64,000 nucleotides of DNA from NCBI GenBank assembly GCA_020055645.1, contig CM034546.1:21266001-21330000 (forward strand), in the 5' to 3' direction. The position numbers and the translations under genes were made by a program. The notes below the pieces were generated by a model. That model had not been told where the DNA came from. It was given only the letters and a program-made list of their open reading frames with translations, and made no database searches. Of the stretch, positions 33,605 to 46,240 are shown piece after piece (the first letter of the stretch is position 1; each line of letters opens with the position of its first letter). The stretch comes from Tomocerus qinae. Lineage: Eukaryota; Arthropoda; Collembola; Entomobryomorpha; Tomoceridae.

Positions 33605-35592
33605 TTATTGCTCCTTCATTAATTTTTTGAATTCAATTTCCATTATAGACTTTCCGATCTGGTTTTTAAAAACGTAGTACTGGGCTCGCTGATCAACGTA
33701 ATTGGAAATTGCGCCTTTTTTGAACGTAGTTTCTGGTATATCCCACGGACCGATAGCAACAGAATCATAAGGCATATTAATGAGAGCCAGAATGGTAGGT
33801 TCTAATTTTTTAGTCCATTTTAAAGATTTTGGATTAAGATCCAAGATCAAATTCTTGCTCTTCAAACATTTCACTGTGGCAATAATGTCTTCCAAATGAA
33901 CATTTTGAATCACTAGTTTTTCCAATTGAAATTCCCTCGGTTCTCGAATTTCAGGCAGTCGAAAATTTCCCGCCAAAAGTAAAATTTTAATGCTTGGAGG
34001 AATCCATTCTTCATTAAAGTCTTGACGCAATAAATCTCCATTCTCATCAAATATAGTTTTACTACGTAGTTTTACCGTTGTAAGGTGTTCACAGTTAGTA
34101 AAAAAACGCAGAGATGCTAATAATGGCAATCTGTTTTCATAATCCGCTTCATCACGTCCGTTATTTCCTTCAACCCGTTCAATATTTCCTTCGCCACCTT
34201 CACGTTCATTATCCTCTCCGCCGCTTTCATCATCATCATCTTCACTTTGATCGTCCCATTCATCATTTTCATCATCTTCGGTTTCTCCTTCGTTTGCCAA
34301 TAGTTCTAAATATCTGAGATTGGGCATAGTCCAAAATGGGGAATACGTAATTCGTGTTTGCCGTTCCCTACGTTCGTCCAATTTTAACATTAACTTCTCA
34401 ACTGAGGACGGAAGGGCATTCAAACTGATAGTCCCCTTTCCAAAATCCAATTCAGTGAATTTCATTTGAGTCTCCGTTGTGTAATTGATTTGTCGTAATT
34501 TCAGTTTTCCGTTTATTTTCCATTGACATTTCTGGGCGTTGTAGATTTTAGTTGACTTTAGGGTTAAAGTGTCTAAAGTAGTTTTTCCAGACATGTCGAC
34601 TTCAAGCAATGAGAAACCATAAACTCTGCTTACATCGATATCCTTTGGGGATTTAAGACTCAGCTCTTTTAAGTGTTTAAAGTCTACTAGCTCATTTACG
34701 ATTGTTGAGGCTGTTTTCAAACCATTTTTGAAAATTCCCACGTAATTCAATTTTAGCTTCTCTGGAGACATTTTGCATTCTTCGAGTACATTCAAGCCGC
34801 AGTTAGTTAAAGACAAATTCTTAAATGAAGTCGATTTGTTCATCGATACGGTAATTTTGGAACCGCTAAAACTGTTGTCGATTGTCAACTTAGTAAGGTC
34901 GTTGAAAGGTACGGGCTAATGGAAAAATACTTTGGGGGATAAATATTAAAAATATCGTAGCCCCTAATAACTATATTTTCAATAGTCAACTCTTTCATAA
35001 TCTCTCTTTGCTCTTCAAGAAATCTGACGAGAGTTTTCAATGGCCATTCACCCTTATGACAAGAAAGGCTTCAACTTAAATGCCCGGAAACACCTATCAG
35101 AACCATCACGAAATTCCTTGAAATTCTTCGGGGACATTTTTTCAAACTCGTAACCTTTTACTTTTTCTGGATACCCGATTCTAATTAACGAATTTTTGTC
35201 CAAGAATGACAAGGATAGATCATTCCATTTTCTGCATACCAAACGACTTTGTTTAATGGCTTCAAGGTCCAAAAATTGAAAGACGTGGTGAATTATCTGA
35301 AAATTCAAAAAGTTTAATTAAAACTTACTAGGCATCTATTGAAGATTATATCATCATAATAAATGATATCAAATAACTTAGCCTTAGCCCAAGTAAACAG
35401 CTGACGTTGGTAAATATTAAAACATTGTCCTTTAAAAAATATTACCAATGGATTTTGCAAAGGATTTCCTCGAATATCTACTTCATCGCTATCAACAACA
35501 TCCCATGATTCCGCAGTCGTTATTTGGTCATTGGCACTTGTTCCAGCGTGGCTTCTTAGTAAATATCTATGTTCCTTTTCAAATGTCTCCAT
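33605..35592 (-). CDS. F-box / leucine-rich-repeat protein, two frameshifts
   Basis: Likely substrate-recognition subunit of an SCF ubiquitin ligase. The ATG at 35592 (METFEKEHRYLLRSHAG) directly follows an acceptor-like TTTTTACAG. A first exon to 35329 is joined across a 32-nt GTAAGT...CAG gap to 35296. The join creates the F-box core: HHVFQFLDLEAIKQSRLVCR then KWNDLSLSFL, the conserved LVCxxWN pattern. Downstream is a long LRR-like region of about 430 residues (LKNLSLTNCGLNVL-type strands) with a very acidic insert near 34150-34300 (EDDENDEWDDQSEDDDDE). Two shifts break the frame: near 35063 (one extra base before CHKGEWPLKTLVRFL) and near 34913 (a C run apparently one base short before PFNDLTKLTI). 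The surrounding reading is otherwise clean, so consensus error is more likely than decay. Its target is unknown. Confidence 0.75.
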
Positions 35593-35599
35593 TTCTGTA

Positions 35600-36244
35600 A
35601 AAAGAATTAGTTCACATATGTCAGATATTATAAAGATTGACACGACATTGATCTTTACATTGATAGGTTTGTACTTGAAACTAGTTCATTACGATTACAA
35701 CTGTGTACAAAACATACACTTTTCAAAACGTATTAACCCTACCTCCAAACCATACGATACATCATTACTATCCTCTCAGCAAAAAAAAAATTTAATGATT
35801 TAATTTGTATGCTTTAATATGTTAAAAATGGCAACAAAATATATTTTAATGTTTTCTACAAACAAGCAAAAAAAAACACCTGCAGTTCAATGTTCAAGCA
35901 ACATACGCCTTTTGACTTACTGTTGACTGTTATTACTACTTACTAGTTACTACTAATGACTAATAAACCAGGAGGCTTTTCTTCAGTACTAACAAAATCA
36001 AAATTTCAGACACAGTCAACAAATCAACTGACTCAACATGACCTACTGCTGACGTGCTTACTGCTGCCCATAGCAGAGTTTAGGTTGGCAATGTTGGCAT
36101 TATAGGTATGATGGATGGTAAGATCGCGCGCTTCGCTTCGTTTGCTATTCCGATAGTGAGTGAGTAGTGTAGCAATCATGAGACTTGAGACTGAGACACA
36201 AATCAACATTGCAATAAATAATGTTTTTAACAATGTACAATGTA
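35600..36244. other. Upstream flank of the F-box gene
   Basis: Presumed promoter and 5' UTR of the minus-strand F-box gene. The minus-strand frame at 36033-36299 has one hydrophobic stretch but overlaps the TIR element to its right and has no recognisable motif, so it is not called. Confidence 0.4.
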
Positions 36245-36360
36245 CCCCAAAGCAGTTTACCCGACGACCATCACTCACAACGTACTCTGTCGGGTGCATT
36301 CCGAAGTTACCCGAAAAAGGTGCATTAATTATAGTAGACTTCGGGTAAACTGCTTTGGGG
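36245..36360. mobile_element. 116-bp miniature element with perfect 20-bp TIRs
   Basis: CCCCAAAGCAGTTTACCCGA at 36245-36264 and its exact reverse complement at 36341-36360. The interior is 76 bp and includes another TTACCCGA (36308). No clear target duplication; flanks are GTA and TTA. Confidence 0.6.
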
Positions 36361-36736
36361 TTAAAACATTAATTGCAATGCAACAACTATGCAGACTGCT
36401 TGCAGAAACTTTTGCACACTGGCACTGCAATCTACCCTAAAACGAACTCATCTTGAGAATGGATCTATAGATATTATTCAGAACTGTTTTACTTTTACTG
36501 GACCGAAGACTAATATACCTTAGTTGCTAAAGTTAATATGAAACAATTTAATTTAATGCCATTTATTTGCAATTTACCTGAAAGGCATCTTGTAACACAT
36601 TTGACGATTCGTCATTAACGCGTTCGATGAACTTCCAAATTAATGTATAAAAACTTTGAATTTGTATTATGAATGAATTTGAATAGAAGTTATGAATGTA
36701 AAAGCTACTTTAGACAATTTGTAAAATTTTAACAAA

Positions 36737-36975
36737 ATCAGTACCGTATTTAGAAGGTTAGAAGGTCGATTTCGGAGGGGCAATGACGTCATAGACGTTG
36801 GCATTACTTATGTATGGCATAAATTTGGCTTATTTTGTCTAAAATGAATCACAAATGGCCTAAAAATGGCATGAATCGCATAACATAAAATTCTTTGGTA
36901 TTTTGAGAAAAAAATTCTATTTTCTTGGATTGAGGGGGGGGGAGCATTGGGGCATTAGCCCCAATGCTCCCTCAA
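36737..36975. repeat. Dispersed repeat copy 3
   Basis: Same family as 24702 and 27763: CACAAATGGCCTAAAAATGG, TATTTTGAGAAAAAAATTC and a G run, ending in a GGGGCATTAGCCCC palindrome near 36951. A further fragment in reverse orientation may lie at 40535-40585. Confidence 0.6.
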
Positions 36976-36999
36976 TACAGCTTTGAACAAAATCATTAA

Positions 37000-38540
37000 A
37001 AAATTTAGACCACACAAGGCCAATGAATTTTAATGGATGTTTTTTATTTGTTTTTATCTTTGGCGATAGAACTAGCCATTGCAGATGGTATCCTTGCTCT
37101 TGAATGATATTGTGGTAAATAATTCAAACCTTATGACACGCTGTCAGGCGTCGAGCCTATTATAACATTACTCGCGAACCCAGCTAAGGGGCGAACCCAT
37201 CACAGTAACAAAGACAATTCGAAAAAAAGTCATTTGTACTTCATTAATTTTATGTTAATCAATACTGTTATATTTAATTCTATAAAAAAAGGTGTGCAAA
37301 GTGTCATAAAGAAATCAAGGGAGCAGTAAAAAGTAAAACCAACTAATAAAAAAATGCCAAATAAGGATTTGTCGATATAGCAGAACCAATTTGTATTAGA
37401 AGTTTTGAAATGCCAATTAATGTGCACATTACGATCATTACAAAATGTCCCTTTCGCTAATAATTTTCATTTAATGATATGATAATCAACTTATGTAGTG
37501 TAAGAATAATATTATGAAACAACTCATTTCGGTGCTTTTTAGAGGTAAGTGAGCAAGCACATTTGTGCTTTTCAGGAACGTGCATATATGCATTACGTGT
37601 GCCCAGTTGATGGGAGGAGGAGGCACCTAAAAGCTGTTACAGTCAAGCGTCCACCACCTGCGTTACACATAGGGGAGGCGGTTTTGCGTTACGTAATATG
37701 TGCAGGTTCCCTAGGTTCCTCCTACCAGACATACATACCTAGATAGATATATATACATATGTTGGTAAATTTATTGTACTATATCTCGGACTGTTTTTAT
37801 ACTATTACAATAAGTGGATTTCGGGTAATTGCCCTCGTTGTTGTAAATATTTGACTTAAGATTTCTCTCTGAAATAATGCTAACATTTTGGCACCTCTCT
37901 GTTTTTTGACAAATTAATCAAAATTGAGCTAAAATTGTTATAATGTTTCTAGTATATGACTTTTTATTTACTTCGATTTCAGAAATACGGCCCTGATCTG
38001 CATTGACTCAAATCTAATAATGTTTTATAATAAGTAATATCGGTATGAGTGACCAGCGTATCATTTATTTTGAGAACCTATTGTTTGCAATATTGCAATT
38101 GATATTTTTAATAATTTTTTAAACGGAATTCTCCAAAATAAAAATACAATTCAGACAGAGAAAATTTTAACTGTTCTATTTATGCTAAATTCTGCCAAAT
38201 TATATATGATAATTTTGGTATTTTGCCTCCCCTAAATTTTGCCGCCCCTGGGCGGTTGCCCTGCTCTTGCCCATGCCTTCCGGGCGGCCCTGGTGGTATA
38301 TTAAGAGGATTCAGTTTTTTCGTAAATAAAGACGTTTTTGGTACGGTAATAAGGGTGCATATTATGCGCGTTGCTACCTCTTGCTATTTGATTTACTGAA
38401 ATACCAATAGCAGTAATCGTAATGTCGAAAGAATTCTCTTCTAGTTTGGGGATTTGGTCATCTTTTTGTAGTTAATCAAATCAAAATCAATGCTTCTGAA
38501 TGTGGTCAAAAGCTAAATCAGAATATCAATACCAGTGATG
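37000..38540. other. Intergenic, no gene supported
   Basis: AT-rich with short non-conserved frames. A GC-rich patch at about 38238-38292 (GCCGCCCCTGGGCGGTTGCC) looks like a fragment of a transposable element. Confidence 0.45.
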
Positions 38541-38549
38541 CGTGCATAT

Positions 38550-39890
38550 TTGTAGTAGTCATTTTTTATAGTCATGACTATTGATGACTTAAACAAACTC
38601 AGGGGGTCAACGATGACTATACAGGTGACTATATAGTGGGTGTTCCTATTAAAAACGATGACTATAGCGAGTGACTATAAAAGATTTTCTTATTCAAGGA
38701 TGAGTATTTGGGTGACTAGACTATATATATTGGGTGCTCCAATAAAACGATGACACTACCGGTGGCTTTAAAAGATGACCCAATTCAAGGATGACCTTTT
38801 ACTGGAATGACTATCTTAGAGGGACAAGGTCCGCAGCGAAGGGTGGGGGCACCGGAGTTCTTGAAATTTTTTCTGGCTGCGGCCCTGTAGAGGGATCAGC
38901 TACTTGGGTGACTATAATGGCTATATAATAGAATTTTTATAAAGATATCATTGGAAATTCTGAGAGAGGTATTAGGTAATAAATAATAAAATTGTAATGA
39001 CAGCCCTTTAGTTGTTATTAAAATTACCAGGTCGCCAAACATTTAAGACACGAATTGCTAATTTCTGTAAAATTATACATTTCAAAATTTAATACATGGA
39101 TAAGTCCTGTTTCAAGTACGCTTTATAAATTCCACTTTAACCACCTTTACAAATGACTGTTAGAAAGACTTCAGCGGACCATTCTTAAGTGACTACTTTT
39201 CAAAATCTAGATAAAAAATTAGAACCTTCGAGCGATACAAAAATAGTAAGCAGGTCCCCAAACTAAAAAAGCATTAAACTTAAACCCCTAGATTATTTTT
39301 CAACCATAGAATTATGCACAAGTATAATTAAAAGTTTGAACCTGGATCTCAAGTCGTTCTTGAGTTATCGTTCTTAAATTCATAGACAGGCAGACAGACA
39401 GATTGGGCATTCCAATAAAGCTTAGTTCCGCTACATATTAAAAATCAAGCTAACAATGGCTATTACTATTGAGGCACCTATATTCTCATTATAGTAACTA
39501 TAAGTAACTGACGGCTTATGAAGATTTCGTGACAACTTTTATTCTGCTACCAAGGATGATGACTATTGGGGTGACTATTGGTACCTGTAAACTAAGGCTG
39601 GTGACTATTGGGTGACTATTGGTATCTGTAAACTATGGTTGATGACTAAAGGTGACCTATTTTTGTACAGCCCTCAGAGAGAATAAATGACTATTGGGTG
39701 ACTATTTTTGTAGAACTGTTTGGAGTGGTGACTGCAACATAACTTTATTATTTAGTAAGACAACTTGGCTGAACTTAGTGACTATTAGGATGACTACTTA
39801 CTACCAACTGAAGGGGGTGTGGTGACTACTGTCATGACTATTTGTTACGTAGGTGGTGGGGAGATGAGCTATAAAAGATGACTATTTTTT
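38550..39890 (+). repeat. Long degenerate TGACTAT-rich array
   Basis: Over about 1.3 kb the heptamer TGACTAT and close variants (GGTGACTATTGG, GATGACTATAG) recur dozens of times, almost always on the plus strand. In the left part a longer unit is visible: GATGACTAT, then GGGTGTTCCTATTAAAAACG or similar, then a TATAAAAGAT and TTCAAGGATGA phrase, repeated at about 38610-38710 and 38720-38800. In the right part GGTGACTATTGGTATCTGTA recurs at 39577 and 39617. A stretch of unrelated sequence (38820-39480) interrupts it. Confidence 0.7.
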
Positions 39891-39899
39891 CAACAAAAA

Positions 39900-41325
39900 T
39901 CACTAATCAATACATATATATGGTACCCTAGCCCTGTTCGTTTGGGTCTAACTTAACCAAGGACATGTAAACCTAAATAAATAACCTAGGACCTAGGACG
40001 TAAACCCTAAATATTTTTGAAAACACACTAGATATGTTTTCTCTATTTATTTAATATTCCCAATTCCAAAATTGGAAGAAACATATTTATTTTGTTTTTC
40101 ATGGCATAATTGCGTGTATCTTATTTTCCGAGCACTTTCGAGATCTGTTTTGAGGCATTTTTAATCTGTAATCTGTTTGAGCATTTTCCGAATCCTCTTT
40201 TTCCTATATTGAACACTTAGTATCTGAGATTATCTTAGTATTATATGGTTGTACAAAAAAGGCGGCAATGTACCTAGCAAAAGAAGCAAATGGGTCGCAA
40301 CTTTTAAATGAGTTTTTCCTTTTAAAGACACCTACTAAAATTATATGCGCCAAACCAAGTGCGTGATGACAGATAAATCACGTATTTAGATGGGGTACTG
40401 TACTGAATCCTACTGAACCCCATCCCACCAAATCTCGATATTAAGGAGATTTTTTGAAAAAGAAGAATAAAAACCGCAAATTTTTTCACTAATATACTGT
40501 GGCGATCTAATTTGTTTGATTTGTGCAGTACTCATTTTTAGAAATTAGCTCCCCCTAGATCGAATTTCTAGATACGCCCTTGACCCTTAACACCCCTTGA
40601 CTTCATTATTAAAAACAAACCTACTATTTTTCTATAAAAAGGACAATTATCCATTACATGTTTTTCTTCTCTACACATGGTCGACAGTAAAAAACTATTT
40701 CCACATTAAATTTTATTTCATATTTTAGATGTTAAAATACGAATAAAAAATTCATATCGGATTATGATCACTCTAGAATCTAAGGCGTCATGTGACGATA
40801 ATTAAATGAAAAGAATGTCCACAGCAACGTGAGTTGTGACTTCCTTCAATGACAAATTTTAATTGAAAAATTAAACACCATTTTAATTGTAGAAAAAGGT
40901 TCCCTAAGTCTTTAACTTTAGTAACAGTGACAATTTTAATAATAATAAACTGTTGGCAAACAGGCGTATACGCAGGATTCGAAGTGGAAGATTTAAAAAC
41001 ATTTTCTGGTGGTCTGGTTGTCCTTCGATAATAAATATGAACACGACATAACTGGTTTCAAATACTGCTTACGGCATATGGTAGCACGGTAGCACATGTA
41101 TTCAGCCACAATCAGTTATCATTAGAATTCAAATTTGATATCAACCTGGCAGTTGATATCTAAATATCAATGTAAACCACGGGCTTGCTTGGAAACTTAT
41201 TGCAATAAATAAAATTTCTTATTAACTTTATAGGTAACACGTTATAGGTAAGTTTATAGTATTCAAGTTATATTATATTCAATTATTAGTAAATGAGCTA
41301 CATTATTATTATTTGTATGTAGAAA
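39900..41325. other. Intergenic, no gene supported
   Basis: AT-rich. A short inverted pair GATGGGGT / ACCCCATC lies at 40390-40426. This is where the 3' terminus of the minus-strand Helitron should be, but no unambiguous CTRR end with a hairpin was identified by eye. Confidence 0.4.
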
Positions 41326-44300
41326 TTACATTTTCAATAGAGTTAACTGACTCATCATTGTAATCCAGACTTCGGCCACACAATACAAATTGCCCCTTTT
41401 GTGGTAGCTATAATATCCTTCATAACACCAAGCTGTTAAATCATCAAAGTTAGAAAAGCAAATATCAAATGTGACTCCCTCCATCGGTAGTAGAGTGAGC
41501 TGTATCGAGATTATTTTTTAAGAATTGTATTTACGGGAAAACATTTAAAAATACATTCATTCTGATCTTGGATATTTATGTTTACATCGCCAAATACTAC
41601 GACTTTCTCAACTATGGTAGATAACAAGCCATCAAAGCTTAGATACAAACTTAGTCTTTGAATACTTAGGAGATTTATAAAAGTCATAATAAGTATTTAT
41701 ACCAGATGCATTCCATTTTACAAAAATGCAGTGTCCATCGTTTTTCAGTAATATCCGTTATTGTCGTAAACGAATGTGGAAGCATCAAGATTTTTGAAAA
41801 AATAAGCGCGCCTTCAGAGTTTCTCCCGTGCTCCGAATCAAGTCTAATGAACTACAGTGGTATGTTGGGATATTCAAATAGTCAGTGGAAACTGTATGGG
41901 GTTCCACGAAAGCTTAAGAATGTTACTACTCCATGGCACACTGATCTCCCGCAATGTCCAAATGATGTGCCATAAAGGACTGTATATTGTGAAAAAATAT
42001 TTTTTCATATTTTTATCATCATAGTCTCATGTAAAAATTTCAGAGAAAACTTCACTGGTGTAGTTCTTGAAGTCTTTTCCATTTCTAAACTCACTGGATC
42101 ATTATGACGAGGCGCGTTAGGGGGTTCAAGATTTTCCATCAATGAATAGACCAGCTAATTGACATTGCTCTACTGCAGGCAAACATAAAGCCATCTTCTC
42201 TTCTAAGTTTTCTTCTAGGACCAGGACTGACGTCAACAACTACGGTGGGAATAGAAGATTCCTCTTGTGACTTTGTTATTGTCATCGCGTTTGCACCCAC
42301 TAAAGGTATTTGCGTCCTTATAATTTGCAGACCTCCATGATTTCGATTACGACTAAGATTTCGAGAGATTCTTCTTGATTGAAACCCATTTCAGATCAAT
42401 GTTTCTACGTAATTGATAGGATTTTTGTTCTTGCTCTACTGGCACTCGCCAATTAAAGGATTTCGGAAATCCATCCATACACATGTTGGGACACGAACAT
42501 TCTTGGCAGTATAACCATATTCAATCATTTTCAAATTACCAGTTGAACCATTGAATAGCCCATCTTGAACATCTATGTTTGTGGTGACAAAGTACTCAGC
42601 TCCTACTTGTAGTCGGGTTTCATATGGTAATCCATCCGTTTTATCCCTTTCTAGAGTTCTTGCAAATTCTTGTTGCTTTTTCTTTTGAGCCTCACTTCCA
42701 TAACCTGTAAATTCGCAAAATTGAATTCAAATCCTCCCCAAAAATTAAATAAAATCGTTTGACGTCAAATTTTAAAAAATAAATAAAAAATATTTCTTTC
42801 CGTAAATTTGAAAACTACAATTAAATCGTTACACGTTAAAATCTACAAATTAAAAAATGAATATATTATTGTATTTACATCAAGATAAAACTACATCACC
42901 TTCTATTTTGTCATATGCAGTGGATATTGTCCATTCAGTATTAAGCGATTCTATAAACCACCGAGTTATACTTTTGGCAAGCAGCATTACTTTCAAATAA
43001 TCTTATTGCATCCGGAGGAGGTCATTGTCGGCACTAATTTCTCTTGGACCTCAACAGGGCTATATCTTCTGGGTCCATACAACCTTCGGCCATATTATTT
43101 AGGGCTTTACAGAATTCACCCCCTTTCTGGCGCATAATTTCATCGATTTCATACAGTTCAATTTTGTTCCATAAATAGTTACCAACACACAATCCCATAG
43201 GGGACTGCTTTGGGATTGTAAATACAGGAAATGCTAAAACTGGGGGTAATTGACGAAAATGACCAACAACTATAATAGATCTACCTCCAAATGGTTGTTG
43301 CGGATGAAATATTTGATTTGGTCTTTGATCAATTTGATAAAACTGCCGAACGCTGACCATTGAAATCTCATCGATAATAAATAACTTTGTTCCAATTAAC
43401 TTTGCCTTTAATGTGCTAGCTTCATCCGCATTAAGGTCGCACATATTCTTGGTTGTTTGCCCATATTGGTAAATGAAATGTGCTGTGTAATGTCAGTCCA
43501 AATACATTGAACGCTGCTTTACCAGTTGGGAAAGTTGAAACTAAAACACAAATCTCGTTTGGATTGGTGGTAGGAAATCATTGTATATCTTAAGAAACTC
43601 TGTACTAAAGCTGTAATTGCATGACTTTTCCCAACTCCAGCTCCGCCACTTAAGAAGTGATAAAATGGAGAATCTTGATGTCTTCAATAAATGCAATGCA
43701 TTAAGAACAAATCGGCGTTGCTTTTCGCTCATCAAATGTCCTCATGATCTTCAGGTATTCTTTTTCTTCAATCATACGTGGAGGAAGAAATTGTTGCACT
43801 CTTTTATTGGCCGCAAATAAGTCTTGCACTAAATTTTCACCTCCCAAATCTTCCATTATTAGGCCTTCGAGATCTTCATCAACTAACGCCTTGTTATTGT
43901 CATCATATACATCCATCATTTCATTTTCTATTTCATCCGCAATTACACGTAACGCATTGTCATCTACATCTCGGAGTGCAAAAAAGGGTGACGCATTTTC
44001 AAAAATGATTTTGTTAGTAAGCTCTAAGTTTTGATTGGGGTCTCTCTCAAGTAAATCTTTTTCTTCATCCCGCCAGGGAACGAAAAGCATTAACCTTTCA
44101 CGGTTATAATTTATTGGGTCTTCAGTTTTGCTATAATGACGAAATCTAATTATTTTCCTATTTCTTCTTTCTTTTGCAAAGCCATTTGAGTCCATGAGTT
44201 TAAAGTATTTCGATTTTTCAACTGTTTCAACATCTTGCCCTACGTCTTCAGCACAAATAGCGTCCGCTATAATACAAACATTTACACGTGAAATTAGTAA

Positions 44301-46116
44301 AAATGTTAGCATGGAAAGCATTTTGTTTACATACAAATCTAATATTATGAGACGATTTACGTTAAAATTTTAAAAAATATATATTTATTTCAATTCTCTC
44401 GTCTTTCATTGTCAGCATTTCCCTCAGTGGCAGTATAAGATAATCCCCTTTTCGTTTTGGAAACATCGTACATTGAAGCAAACTCCGCGAGGCATACATT
44501 TTCAAGTTCTTCAGGACGTTTAGTATAGTAATGTAAAAGTCCTTTAGCAAATATGTCTTCTGAATCGTCTTCAAGTTTGTCTAAATCACATTGGGGCTTC
44601 AAAATTTTGACTCTTTCATCTGGAAGTCCAGTGTTAATAAAAAACATCTTGCTTACTACAGTAAGTATTTGGGATTCCTAGTAAGAATGCTACTGCTTCT
44701 TGGGCTGAAATTTCGGATCCATTAATTAAAATACTTGCAAACTGCTTCAGTTTCTATTTTGCAGCAGTAGAGTCCTTTCTTCGGGCGTCAACTGAAGCAG
44801 CCTGCAATAGTTTTGACATTAATTTCTTCAGATTTTAAAATATAGCTTATACAATATTTGGCACAAGTGTACGTGTCCACTACAAATTGTACGTCAATAT
44901 TAGCACCTCATGCTTCTTAGAAGTTTCCGATTGTAAGGGTTGACAAAAATGGAACTCGTATCACGCTTTGAAAAACACCGTAGTCCGTTTAATGGAAGAC
45001 CGGACAGCCAAAATGTAATCATTGTGGTTTGTATCCAAAGATCCCAAAAAATGTTTGCTATTCTATGTTTTCTTGAAATTTACTACCCAATGAATCTAAT
45101 CTTTTTTAAAGATGAAGGAAAAGGTCATTCGTTTTTATCTTTATTTCTTCATCCAAATCTTTTTCCCCCAAAGGGTCAAGAATCATTGTATTCTTTCATC
45201 GGCGGCTTCTGAAATCCAAAACGACATTTTTTCCCCCTCTTTAGTTTTTTCACACAGGTTTGTGAATGTTTATGGATTTGATAGCCTATTAATGTATTCA
45301 TAACGCATCTTCACACCGTTCACAGGTAATGAATTTATCGATAAATTCAGTACATGCCTTTTTCGAATCAACATTGTCTTTGTCATAGATTGGGGCATCT
45401 TTGATCCAGTATAAACCATGTGAATGTGGAGACCCCCTCATCTGAAATTCTATACGACTGAAGTAGTCTTGCAAAGCATAGGGGGCAAATATCCTACATT
45501 CATGTTTAAGAATTAGGCTTAGCAATGCTCTATATCTATGGTCAGCACATCTCATACAAGTGACAGGATCACTTCTTAGCAATTGCAGAATCTCGTCGGA
45601 TGAAAGTTTTGTCACATCATCTTCAGTAATCTTCTTCTTTTTAACAATTTCCATAAGCATTATTAGTAATTCCTTCCATTTTGTCTCTGCTGCAGACAAA
45701 GTAATAAAAAAAGTGTACTTTCCTATTTGCCGCACCATAGCAAGAACCTTTTTTGATTTTTTCTTCCAATAAGAAGGTGAGGACCGTAAATTTTTGAAAA
45801 CTGCATATCCATCATCTTGACGCAAAAGCTGCTCCAGAACTTCTGGTTTTCTTGGTGGAGGACGCTGTCAATTGCATGTCGTTATTGGTTTTCTGTCTGA
45901 GACAAATTTGTATTGCGTTGCCAACTTTTTCATTAAAAAGAGCGTTTGAAGGAATACAAAATTTTGGTTGGGGCACATGCTCGTCGGTCATATCTTCGAA
46001 GTTCAGATTTAGCAATGTCGGTACACGTAATTCGGTCACGTTTATCGAAATTACGGACTTTTCCACCATATATAGTAGTGACGTTTTTACTTTCTGCTTT
46101 CGGGTCAAAATGTAGA
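41326..46116 (-). pseudogene. Helentron/Helitron2-type rolling-circle transposon, decayed and truncated by the gap
   Basis: Read from right to left. N-terminal helitron-like domain from 46116 (RRYDRRACAPTKILYSFK). Rep/HUH region 45298-45825 (QDDGYAVFKNLRSSPSYW and RGSPHSHGLYWIKDAP, the HUH-type metal-binding site). A segment near 44900-44820 (ANIDVQFVVDTYTCAKYCIS); 44390-44647 (CLAEFASMYDVS); 43701-44336 (DPINYNRERLMLFVPWRDEE). PIF1-like helicase: Walker A GGAGVGKS near 43640, Walker B LFIIDEISMVS and VVGHFRQLPPV at 43034-43444 (the usual Asp is His), LPYETRLQVGAEYFVTTNID near 42640, and ANAMTITKSQEE near 42280. Beyond 42.0 kb an endonuclease-like tail (VVVFGDVNINIQ, STTDGGSHFDICFSN) ends at 41326. 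Frameshifts and stops separate the pieces, so it is inactive as assembled. The Rep start is lost in the gap. Confidence 0.85.
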
Positions 46117-46216
46117 NNNNNNNNNNNNNNNNNNNNNNNNNNNNNNNNNNNNNNNNNNNNNNNNNNNNNNNNNNNNNNNNNNNNNNNNNNNNNNNNNNNN
46201 NNNNNNNNNNNNNNNN
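46117..46216. other. Assembly gap (100 N)
   Basis: A run of exactly 100 N, the conventional filler for a gap of unknown size. The Helitron N-terminus is cut on the left; the sequence on the right begins at the splice-donor edge of a second copy of receptor pseudogene A. Confidence 0.98.
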
Positions 46217-46240
46217 ACCCCTTAGACTGGAATCTTTGCA

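Noticed and set aside
37130..37210. Possible tRNA-like sequence near GGCGTCGAGCC
   Set aside because: No cloverleaf with matching acceptor and anticodon stems could be drawn.
41706..41975. Plus-strand 89-codon frame
   Set aside because: It lies opposite the Helitron endonuclease-like tail, which continues on the minus strand on both sides.
43744..44034. Plus-strand Ser-rich frame opposite the Helitron
   Set aside because: Shadow of the acidic minus-strand Helitron segment, which has recognisable family motifs.
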